DNA from: Drosophila pseudoobscura
Lineage: Eukaryota; Arthropoda; Insecta; Diptera; Drosophilidae
NCBI RefSeq assembly: GCF_009870125.1
Contig: NC_046683.1
Coordinates: 4,216,001-4,280,000 of the forward strand
Length of the DNA stretch: 64,000 nucleotides
Reading direction: 5' to 3'
This document shows positions 36,876 through 47,564 of this stretch, piece after piece. The position numbers and the translations under genes are program-made. The notes under the pieces are model-generated. The model had not been told where the DNA came from, did not search any database, and saw only the letters and a list, made by a program, of their open reading frames with translations. How positions within the stretch are numbered: the first letter of the stretch is position 1; every line of letters begins with the position of its first letter.

Positions 36876-36933
36876 TATCGATAAGGCCACTATTGATAGA
36901 AAAACAAATAATATATCGATAGGACCATCGATA
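36876..36933. promoter_or_regulatory. DRE cluster upstream of Nf-YC
   Basis: Two exact palindromic TATCGATA cores (36876-36883 and 36914-36921) and a third near-match (ATCGATA at 36927-36933). This is the binding site of DREF, which drives housekeeping promoters. The cluster is 135-190 bases upstream of the Nf-YC ATG, and CTCAGTGT just downstream (36943-36950) resembles an initiator. It could also serve the divergent xit gene. Confidence 0.7.
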
Positions 36934-37067
36934 GTTTTGCAGCTCAGTGTATGTACGCATTTGCGAATTAATAGCATCAAATTAAATAAATAATCTGAGC
37001 TTGAGCCGGTCGCTGAAACCCACCAATTGCCGCCGCCGCATAGCAGAGCACGTGAGCTACATTGGCC

Positions 37068-39184
37068 ATGTACGCCACCAACAATGGCGGCACGAATAAG
37101 GCGCCAAACAGGTACGTTTCTTGCCCACCCCCAAACCCCTCCCCACCTTCGGACGCTTTACAAATAATAAAATTGATGGGTTTTGTTTTGTGTTTCTTCC
37201 TAGCAGCAATGCCGCCACCACGCTGTTCGACAACACAATCACCGTTACACCGATCAAGGTGGATCTAAGCGGGCCCATGGCGCAGGCCTACGCAGCGGGC
37301 AAGGTAACGACGGGTGTTCAGCGACGAACGCCCAACGCTGTGGTTGTCACATCCCAACAGCAACTTCCCCCACAACAACAACAGCAGCAGCAGCAACAAC
37401 AACAACAGCAACAACAGCAGCAGCAGCTTCAACAATCGGCCACGGCCACGCTGACGATGCCAATGCAGGCAACGCTGGTGTCTAGCGCTTGCACCATTGT
37501 GAATCCCGGAATGACGATGACGGTCAGTGCCAGTCCCAGTCCCAGCACGCCCAAGGAGAAGGCCACAAAGGCGACTCGGGCGCAAGTGGCCCGCAAGCCG
37601 CCGCCGACCATAGACAACTTCTGGCCGAATATTGTGAGTGAGGTGCATGGGATCGGGCAGGTCGATGCCAAGCATCAAGTTCTGCCCTTGGCGCGCATCA
37701 AGAAGATCATGAAGCTAGACGAAAACGCCAAAATGATAGCGGGCGAGGCACCGCTTCTCTTTGCCAAGGCCTGCGAGTACTTCATCCAGGAGCTGACCAT
37801 GCACGCCTGGGTGCACACCGAGGAGAGTCGCCGGCGCACGCTGCAGCGCTCGGACATCGCCCAGGCCATAGCCAACTACGATCAGTTCGACTTCCTCATC
37901 GACATAGTGCCGCGGGAGGAGATCAAGCCATCGTCGGCGCAGAAGGGCAAAGATTCAATGGGAGCGTGCTCAACAACGGGTATGGCCGGCTCCGTTACGG
38001 GCAGTTCCGTCAACCACAGCTCCTCCTCCGCCGCCACAGCCACCGCCACGAGCAACTTCAGCTTGGGCGGCACCACTGTACCTTCTGCCACGGCCACCCT
38101 AAAGATGGACACCAGCAGCGCTGCCACCGCAGCCGAGGTACTAGGCTTCAGCACCGTCAATCAGGACATTTTCACCGCCCAACTGCAGCAGCATCAACAC
38201 CAGCAGCAGCAACAACAGCAGCAGCATCAACCCCAGCATGTGCAGATCATCCAGCAGGCCGGAGGACATGCGGGCGGGCAGCAGCTGCAGTACTTCATTG
38301 CACTGCCGGGGCAACAGGGGACGCAGCTGGTCCAGCAAGTGCAGCAGGTGCAGCAGCAGCCAGCCCAGAATCACTTGTCCCAGAGTCTTGGCCTCAATAT
38401 TGTGGCCGCCCAGCAGCCCACACAGCAGCTGATCCTCACCACCGGCCCCAATGGGCAGCTGACCGCCACTCCGGCACCCACAACGGCAGCCCAGCAGCAA
38501 ACAGCCCTGCTCCAGAATCTCGCCCAGCAGCATCACCAGCAGCAACAGCAACAACAACAACAACAGCAGCAGCAAATTCAGATAATTCAGCAGGTGGTGG
38601 GCCCAACGGGAGAGATAACCAATGTACCAGTAAGTCATCACAAAAAAATATATCCAACGGCGAAATTCTGACAGGTGCTGCCATCTTTTCCCTTTCAGAT
38701 TGCTATCACTGCGAGCCACTTGCAGCTGCTGCGACTGCAGATGCAGCAACAGCAACAGCAGCAGCAGCAACAACAGCAGCAACAAGTCGCCGCCGCCGCA
38801 CAGTTGGCTGGGCAGCAGCATGGCCAACAGCAGCAGGTGATCATACCCACACAGCTGCTGACGGCACAGCAGCTCATCCAGCTGGGGGCAACGCCCGCAG
38901 GCACAGCCACCCACCAGCAGCAGCAGCATCATCATCAGCAGCAGCAGCAGCAGCATCACCACCACCAGCAGCAGCATCAGATTCAGGTGCAAGTACAGCA
39001 ACAACAGCATGTAAATCTCAGCCAGAGCAACTCCAGCACCGTCACCAATGCCACGCCCATATACATTAACTCGACGGTATCGAGTGCCCAGACGGCAACG
39101 CAATCGCAACAGCAGCAGCAAACGCAGGCGCAGACGATCACCACAATGTCCACGGATCGGACGCTGACTGGAGGGTTTCGGTAA
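37068..39184 (+). CDS. Nf-YC: Nuclear transcription factor Y subunit gamma (histone-fold)
   Basis: The C subunit of the trimeric CCAAT-binding factor NF-Y; it pairs with NF-YB through an H2A-like histone fold in the nucleus. Three coding exons join in frame: 37068-37111, 37204-38629 and 38699-39184, giving about 651 residues. The histone fold, roughly 37600-37930, is highly conserved: [53 protein letters not shown] and [10 protein letters not shown]. Long glutamine tracts flank it (37370-37435, 38190-38240, 38535-38575, 38740-38790, and Gln/His near 38915-38970), forming the glutamine-rich activation regions typical of NF-YC. The first intron ends in a tandem TAGCAG acceptor. The second intron (69 bp) could be retained, giving a stop at 38671. 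The start ATG follows the DRE-type promoter by about 150 bases. Confidence 0.95.
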
Positions 39185-40267
39185 AAGCTCAGAGCTGCGT
39201 CTATGTCTCCCCACCCCCTCCAAAGAGAAAGAGATTTAGAGGAGAGGCTTAGTTTTTGGATTTTGGACAAATAGCAATCATATCGAAGCATCGGGAGGCA
39301 TTGGCATTGGCATCGGCAATGGCAATGGCATTGATTGCGCCATTCCCTGTCATCCAGCACAATGTATATTATAAATATTTAGTTCATATCGCAGAGGAGA
39401 GAAGAGTAGAGTATAGGAGAAGATTATACATAGATAGTTTTTAGGTTTTAGGTGAGATTCTTCAGTGTAGAAATGATTTCGGATTTAAATTTATACGTAT
39501 ACCCTTGCAGTTGAGGGTATTCTGATGTTTACAATCACGACGAAGGATATATACATATATATATAAGTTTGATCAGCACGAATAGCCGTGTGTGTATATA
39601 TAGCACTATACCCGTCTGTCCGATTGACCTCTTTCTATGCAAACTAGTCACTTAGTTTTGTAGCTACAACTTTTTACTGGATTGGAATCGGAATCTGAGC
39701 CACAGGGCATCTCGTGAGGATACCAAAGTAAAGTGCTTTGCTGCCGTAAGTGTGGTCCACGCCGACAACCGAATGGAAACATACATCCTTTCAGTGGCTA
39801 GCGCCCAGATCATTTTACTATATCGTCAAGTCGTTACCATCAACTGGCCCAGGCGATGCCAACATCGAACGAAGAAACGAAACGACCGAGGAGTGCATGA
39901 TAAATTGTATATTTCTAAAGATAAGGCCTGTAATTGGATGTGTTTCTTCTTAGCTGAGCAGAACAAGAAAACAAAGATTAAAATCGAAGCACAGGCGGCG
40001 AACGATCCATCTGCAAGGGTATCCGAAAGCTTCGGGGCCGCCGAAGGTAGCACCTTCCTTTCTTCCTTCCTTCCTTTCTTGTTAATATAAACACCCGAAG
40101 ACACGCTAGTCTCAAGTCCAGAGTAATGCCAAAACGGATGAGATATTGTGGACTGCTTCGGGAATGCCACATTTGGCTGCAGGTTTCACCAACTCCTCCA
40201 ACCACCAAACACACATCCACCATTTTAAAGCTAGCACTTAGAGACGCAGCCGAGGATGCCCCCTACA

Positions 40268-40311
40268 GTGGCACACAGCCGAAGTGATGGAGTTCGGCGA
40301 TGGTGTGCCAC
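40268..40311. repeat. Two-part inverted repeat (hairpin) between Nf-YC and iav
   Basis: GTGGCACAC (40268-40276) pairs with GTGTGCCAC (40303-40311), and GCCGAA (40278-40283) pairs with TTCGGC (40293-40298), leaving a 9-base loop and a 1/4-base bulge. GTGTGCC (40303-40309) can alternatively pair with GGCACAC (40312-40318). It can fold on either strand. Confidence 0.8.
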
Positions 40312-40342
40312 GGCACACGGGCGTGGGCCGAGCATCCCCGGG

Positions 40343-40348
40343 TTTATT
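40343..40348 (-). terminator. Poly(A) signal of iav
   Basis: AATAAA on the minus strand, about 93 bases after the iav stop codon. The expected cleavage zone falls just before the hairpin at 40268-40311. Confidence 0.55.
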
Positions 40349-40440
40349 ATGTATTTGTATGTGTAACTAGGATAAGATCTAAAATCAATTATAAGCCACA
40401 AGGACTATGTGCCAGATGCGATTGTGTACTATTGTTTGTG

Positions 40441-43400
40441 TTACTTTCTGGCCAGAATCTTGTTGATGTCCTGGAGCTCGCGGGTGCTCCATGGCTCCAG
40501 CGGATCGGGCGGCGACGGCATCTTGCGTCCGTGGGCCGTACGTCCACGTTGCTGACGCCGCTCCTCCTCTTCGCTCTGCTCCGGCGAGACTCTGCAAAGG
40601 AAGTGAAAAAGGCTTTGATCAAGGATGCGTGGATCCCAAAACATCACTAACTTGTTCCTGCGACGAACGCGCGCACTCTTGGCCCGACGGGCGGCCTCAT
40701 CCTGCGATGGCTGGCACTTGCGCAGATGGAACTGCTTCATGGTGGCATGCACCTCATCTGTGGTGGGCAAATCCTCGCTCTCCTGGCCCCCATTGCCGTC
40801 CTCGGTCTCCACTTCGGCTTCCTGCTCAATGGTCAGCACCTCCTCGGCGACGGCCTCGTCAAAGTGAAAGCCCTGCAAAAGAAATGCCCACTAGGCTTCT
40901 AAAAGTCTACGATACTCATTTGCGAATCCCTACCGTGCTCACGTCCAGGCCGGGCGGTGCCCAGACGGAGGACATGCCCTGAAACTGCCCGTGACTGTTC
41001 CCATCGAAGCCCATCGTGTCGTGCTCCCGCCGTATGTCCGCCTTGGACAGAGCGTTGTGCGTCCGCTTGGCCAGCGAGAGCTTTCCAAGAATCGGCCCCC
41101 CACTGTCGCTCTCCTCCGTCTCCACCTCGGCCAGCATGGCCATAAACTCCTCAAGCTTCTTGGGATCCACAACGTCCTTGGGGTCCTGGAACAGATTTCC
41201 CAGTGTGGTCATGGGCAATGGTATGGCCACCGCAGGCATTGCAGCAACAGCATCAGCAGGCAAAGATGTGACTGCAGCAGCAGCAGCCACTGGAACCGGA
41301 GCGGCTATGGGGGCTATGGGCGCCACGTTGGGCACGTTCATGTCGATCTGCGGCTGTGATTGCGAGTGCGGATGCGGCTGTGTCTTCATTGTCTGCTCGA
41401 CCAGGTCGAAGGCCTTGTTGGCCAGCTGCTGCAGCCCGGCAAAGTAATGGGGATCATGGGTCTCTGGCCGCTCGTCCGACATCATGATCAGCTCCCGAAA
41501 GGGATCCGGGACCGGTGGAGCAGACTCCTTTGCACCGCCCAGGGAGGCCGCTGTGCGCAGCTGCACGCCATTGCTGGATGCCGGATTGTTGGCGAAGGTG
41601 AGCATGTCCATGGCATTGGTGAAGTCCGAGTCCGTGTGCATGGTGTTGTAGGGATCCTTTAGCTTCTGCTTGGTGACCTTGACGGGGCTGGAGATGGAGG
41701 CGCGTCCCCACATGAGCCGACGCATCTCCTCACCGGTCATGCCGCGCTTCTTCAAGGCCGTAAGCGTGACACGTCCCACACGCTACGCTTCCCGTGAAAA
41801 GATTTCGATTTAGACAGAAAAGACGACGGATTCATTCCACTCCACTCCACTCACCTTCCAATTGGAAACGGCTCCCTTCCGTTGCTTGGCCCGCGTCTTG
41901 CTCTTGCTCTTGATGACCATAACGCCGCGCACCTCGAACCCCGAGTCATCCGACGGGCCCAGCGGAATGGAGTAGGCCTCCAGGTAGCCCTTGGCATCCG
42001 CTTGGGGCACGGCCCGCTCCAGGGTGACAACGATCTTGGCCCATTGCTTCATCCACTCCTTCTCGGACTGTTCGATCACCGTCACGTAGGTGTTGCCCAT
42101 CATGGCGATCAGCATGTTCAGCAGCAGAATGGGCACAAATATCATGAAGATCACGAACACGGTTTTCGAGAGATTCGGATATGTGGTCTGATTGAGATCT
42201 GGATACTGGATGGAGGAGCAAAATATTAATGGAGGTGACTAGAGAATAATTATCCTTGAAACCAACATTGTAGTCCCCCAAAGTGGTTTGGAAGAGGGCC
42301 ATCCAGGTGCTGGTGTAGGTATTAAACATCGTCGACTGCACCTGAGGATGCCCCTTGTAGAGGAAGTAGAAGGCCTGCGAGAATCCACACAGAACAATGC
42401 AGTAGATGATGCCGAAGGTGAACATGTCGCCGGTGATCATCGAGTAGATCATGGTCACAAACGGCCCGGTCAAACGGATGGCTCTAATAGGAGTCGATAA
42501 CAAATTACAGATTAGATCTTCCATCTTTTGTATCGTATCCGGCACACTCACCCGGCAAAGAACATGAGCAAAAACCAAGAGCCGGGCACCGCAAATATCA
42601 GTATGGCCTCCTCGGTGTCGGTGTCGCCAATCAGGCGGAAGGGAATGCAGGCCAGGATCAGTAGATTGGAGAACAGAAAGATGGCCTTGGCCGGAGCATG
42701 TGACTGCCAAAGCGAATGGAATGGAATAGAATGATGATTAAAGAAGGGTAGAGGCTGGAAGGCTGGAGGGTGCACCTACCAGCTGCTTGAGAAAGGCCGA
42801 TAATCCCTGGTTCTTGATCTCGTCGCCCTGCTGGAAGACCACGTAGCTGAGGACACCCGCAATGGTGGCCAATTCGGCGCAATATCTGGCCACCGTCTGT
42901 GCATTGTAGTCATCGCTGGCTTCCGCGGTTCCTCCAGGCTCAGCTCGATCCTGAAGAGCGGCCGCAGCAGCGGCCAGAGCGGACTCCGACTCCTCCTCGG
43001 GCTCGCCCTCGTGGGCGGGACGCAGATAAACGGAGACGGACAGGCAGAGCAGATGCGTGGATAGGATGAGCAGGCGCTTGAGGAACTGGTTCTGGGCAAA
43101 GGTCTTCCATTTCTCCTCAAGCAGACGTTGAATGATCCCACCGTCCAGCATGTCCAAGTGCTCCGGCTTGGTGCCATTCAGAATGATGAACAAAGCGGAG
43201 TTCCAATCTAAAGGGAGGCACCATTAATGAAGAGAATCACGAGAGGTCGCTCAGCACACTTACTCGTCCGACCGTCGGGCAGGAGTGTGTCCAGCGCATT
43301 CAGTGGATAGCCAGAGCAGGTGATGTTGCTGTAGCGCCAAAACTCGCGCGCCGAGAGCTCCAACATCTCGCGAAAGACCTCGGCCCGGCCCAGCTTGCAG

Positions 43401-44385
43401 GCGAGGGTGAGGGGCGTGAGCCCCGTCTGATTGACGATGCCGTTCTTGGCGGGGGTCTTCGGATGGCGCAGGGCATAGCCGAACATGTCCAGCTTGTCGC
43501 AGACAACGACCATGTGCAGGATCATGTTGCCGAACGAGTCCTGGGCGTCCGGATCGGCACCGCAGTCCACCAGCAGGTTGTAGACACTCTCGTTGGCACA
43601 GCATGCGGCCCAGGCCAGCGGGTATTCCCCCATGTAGGCCAGGCCCTCGTAGTCGGTGCTCTTGGCGGGATTCATGCGCTGCTGGTCGCGCGGCAGAAAG
43701 AAGCTGCCGATGGCCCGCTGATTGATGTCCGCCCCCGCCTCGATGAGGTCTGCCACCAGCTCGTTGTTGCTGTAGGCAATCGACAGATGCAGGGCACTGG
43801 CCCCCAGATACTCCTCGCCCTCCATCACGTCCAGCGCCAGGTTGGGAAAGACGCGCAGCAGGACCCGGGCCAGCTTGGTGTGGATCTTCGAGTCGCAGAT
43901 GATCAGGACGTGGAGCAGACTCTCCCCCAGGGCGCCGCGGTACTGCATCTGCCAGCAGGCCTTGTGGTCCTCCCACTTGCCCAGCGGATCGTGGATCGAG
44001 AGCGACGCCTCAATGGGTATGGTCACCTCCGTGTGGTCGCGGTATTTCCAGCGCAGGAACTCCGCCCGATTGATCACCTGTCCCTTGCCATCGTTGTACA
44101 TGAATACACCAAACTGTTCACGGATCAGCTGCTCCACGGCGACAAGGCCGCCCGAGTTGATGGCATCGATCAGGTCTCCGCCTGAAATGGGGCACATAGT
44201 GGTCTAGGCTCAGTGCATCCTGCAGTGACGGCCGAATGGCACTCACCCCGCTTGTAGTCGGCCAGCTTGTACAGCAGGCACTTGCAGGCCGTGGCCGAGG
44301 ACTGGGAGATGACCGCATCCAGGATGGCACCCGGCTTCATCTCCGGCGCCTTCTTCCTCAGGCATTTCTTCAGCAGGAACTTCAT
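40441..44385 (-). CDS. iav: Inactive, TRPV-type cation channel subunit
   Basis: Subunit of the Nanchung-Inactive channel in the cilia of chordotonal neurons, needed for hearing and other mechanosensation. Nine coding exons join in frame: 44385-44247, 44181-43264, 43207-42780, 42703-42552, 42483-42267, 42205-41855, 41782-40934, 40872-40652 and 40591-40441, giving about 1141 residues. Ankyrin repeats occupy roughly residues 100-320 (for example [43 protein letters not shown]). Six membrane segments follow in exons 3-6, with the pore loop FQTTLGDYN split from [11 protein letters not shown], then the S6 segment [21 protein letters not shown] and the TRP-box region [13 protein letters not shown]. 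The long C-terminal tail is cytoplasmic and Ala/Pro/Gln-rich. Nanchung is autosomal in D. melanogaster and iav X-linked, which agrees with the neighbours. The ATG at 44385 is the first Met in frame after stops; an additional upstream exon cannot be excluded. Confidence 0.93.
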
Positions 44386-47300
44386 CGATGCCAGCAATTC
44401 ATCTGCGATTCTGCCTGCTGCTTTCGTTGTCCTCCAATTTCAGGGGAAAACTTTTGTTTGTTCGATGCCCCTGGAGGGGCAGCGAGAGACGGACACCGTC
44501 GTCCTGGCAACCTACCAAGGGCCAAGCGGAACCTTTGTGCGGAGCCAAGAACCGATGAGCCCCCTAGTAGGTAATAATAATAATAATCGAAAAATCCGCC
44601 CTAAAGCAATCAGGATATCATTTCATTGAAGCAATCGCCCCATTTTGATATAATGTGTTGATCAGGGATTAGTGATAGATTTCGTACGATAGTGCCGGTG
44701 AACGCACATGATTGACGATTAGGATGAATAAATTCATGCATCGAGTTTTCAGAAATTGAGCATAAAATACTACGATCCATTTCCTTGATGCATGATGCAT
44801 TGCTAGTGGAGTACATCGATAGCCGATATGTCTATTAGAATACGCGATAATAAGAAGTAAACGAAGCCAAAATAGTAAGAAATCATTAAGAACGGGGAAT
44901 CATTCCAATTTGAATTGCCAGTATCGATAGGTTCGTAGCCGATTACATTTACATGGGCATTCCCCAGCACTCCAAAGTTGATGGCTAACGTGATACCTGA
45001 TACCGATACATGATACATTGTGGTTCCAAAGCTCGAAAGATCGAAAGTTACTGATGGATTTTCTTGGGGTTTGAATTATATTTTGTAGTTTTTTGTATTT
45101 GTTTTTATTGAATTATGTATATAAATATATTTTTGCCTTCATTATTATTATTAATAATATTATAATTATTGCTTAGGGCTAGAGTATTGGATTTTAATGG
45201 GGGTTTAGCGGATATATATAATCGTACTGTAAAATAAATTGTATAAATAATGTGTATGCTTTTTATTCGCATTTGCATTTTGCATTTTCATTTCTGATTC
45301 CCTTTGCTGCTGCTGCTGCTACTACTTTCTCTTGCACCTGCCACAATCACTTCTCTCGAGTCGTGAGTCGTGTCCCATTGCCGACATTCATTCTCATATC
45401 ATATTTCGCTTCAAGTTTTATATTTGTATATTTATATAGATATAAATAGTAATAGAAATAAGAGAGAGACGTAGAGAATCGAAAGAAGTTTCCTAAATAT
45501 ATATATACGCTTGTAAATATGTGTGTGTGTTTATCGTAATCGAATATGGCTAATAAATACAAAATGCTTGCATGGGATACTGGGGGGATCTATGGGTATC
45601 TAGGCTTAGGTTTAGGTTTACTTCATATCCCATCCGTTCTTCAATACAAAATATCATTTATAATCATATCAAATGGAGCTCCGTGTTCCCCCCGCCCGTC
45701 CGCCTCCTGCTCTCTGTAGAACCCTCTGTCGAGAGCTCTGAGCGTGGGCGAACGATCATCATCATCATCATCATGTGAGTGGAGGCCGGAGATCAGAATG
45801 TTCAGTGTTTTTGAATACTTTGTGAGTCATTTGTTCAGTCGTTCCATAGGGTTTTACGAGTTAAATGCAACTTGGACTTTCGATTTGGAATTGTTTCAGC
45901 ATTTTGGGGCAGCATTAATCTTTGCGACATGCGTCGTACGTACATATACGTATACAGTATATGTTGTGTATGCCTATAGCTATTTTATGTGTATATCTGT
46001 GTATAATAGAACCTTTATCAGTTAGCACACTAGGCGGCTAGCACAATATTGCCCATTACCCGAGAATTTATACGTTGGTCTGCTGCCTGTCTTTGCTCTG
46101 TTCTGTTCTGTTCTGTTCTGTTCGAGTGTCTATTGTTGGAGTGTGTGTCTGTGTGTGTGTTTGGTTTTCAGTCGTTGTTTCAGCCATGGGGGGAGTTGTT
46201 GGCCTTTTAGTTACGATTGGTATACAAAATATATCAATATATATATATATATATATATGTGTGTTTATGTCATGTTTGTATAATATATGTATGTATGCTT
46301 GTATATAGGTATATACTATATTCTATTGCAAGTACAAAAATTCTATTGCCTTCCTACTTCCCCCTCCGAAGGATATTACACACAAAATGTTTATGGCAAC
46401 TCGTTTTTTGTTTTGTTTTGTTTGTTTGTGAATCATATGGTAGGGAGATGGCCAGATTGATGTACACAATACATAGTATATCTGTATGTACGTATAATAT
46501 CTGGGTACTATCTATCTGGCTCATCTGTTCTTCAAGTCTTTTCGTTAGTATTACATTTTGGAATCGTACAATTTTCGAGTTCATTCATCGTTTTCTTTGA
46601 TTCTGTGATTACAATGTTTGATTTTGTCATTTTAGTTTCGCTTTCTCTCTTTTGTTTTTGTTTGTTAAATTAATTGTCTTTACGCATATGAAACGTATCC
46701 ATTATCATAATCATTATCATTATATCTTTATCAGCAATTATTACAGTTACAGTCTATATGTTGTATTTTTGTGGGGGGTTGTGGGGGAATGGTTTAAGGA
46801 GGATCGATGGAGCAAAGACTAGACAGAAAATGACAAAGAAAGAGACAGACAAACCCTCTCGTTCGCACACACATACACATACACATACATACATAAGAAA
46901 GAGAGAGAGGGAGGTACTCGAGGAGAGGAGTCCTTATAAAAATACGTTAGTATATGGCCACATAAAAACATAAAAAAACAAACACAAACACAAACTTAAG
47001 GACGCGAGAACTCAGGAGGGATTCCATTAAGTGTAAATGATTATGAATTATAAGTCATTTGAACGGGCTAAACTAATTTTGGACTAACTACTTAAATATT
47101 GTAATTGTAGCACACGTACACATACAAAATAAACCCATCGATAATTACAAATAAATTTTGTATTTTAAACAAACAAAAAAAAACGAACCGAAATAAACCG
47201 AATAAAAACATTGCTTACGATCAGTAATTTGGCAATTCTTGAGCAACTGCAGGGCGAGGAGAGAAGTGAGATGAGGATAAGGAATGGAAAGGAAACCCAA

Positions 47301-47564
47301 GGGAACGGAACAGTCTGTCCTTTCCTCCCCTTTTACAACATACATACACATATATATGTACATACATATACTGCACGGATTGGAGGACCTTCTTATGGCC
47401 ATGATGGTGTGGATTAGTTTTAGCTTTCGGCTTGTCTACGAGAGAGTTATATTATTTGCTGTTTTCTGCTGCTGCTGTCGCTGTAAAGCCGCTTCATGTC
47501 CTGTCAATATATATATATAGTAAAATTACTCCCAATCTCGTTTCTGTTGCTGTTTCTGTTGCTG
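44386..47564. other. iav upstream / pod1 3' region
   Basis: No supportable gene. Contains the putative iav promoter and the pod1 3' UTR, with simple repeats (an AT run at 46237-46258, GT and CA tracts, a TTCTG run near 46100-46120). Open frames on both strands are short and repeat-derived. Confidence 0.6.
46237..46258 (+). repeat. AT dinucleotide microsatellite
   Basis: Eleven AT units in the iav/pod1 intergenic region. Confidence 0.95.

Larger units (their letters stand above)
39185..40440. other. Convergent 3' region between Nf-YC and iav
   Basis: No gene. Contains the Nf-YC 3' UTR on the plus strand and the iav 3' end on the minus strand, with a strong hairpin at 40268-40311 described separately. 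Short frames here have no support. Confidence 0.7.

Noticed and set aside
37966..39069. 367-residue plus-strand frame
   Set aside because: Second frame of the Nf-YC CAG repeats, giving Ala/Thr/His-rich sequence.
38141..39223. 360-residue minus-strand frame
   Set aside because: Antisense of Nf-YC glutamine codons, giving poly-Leu.
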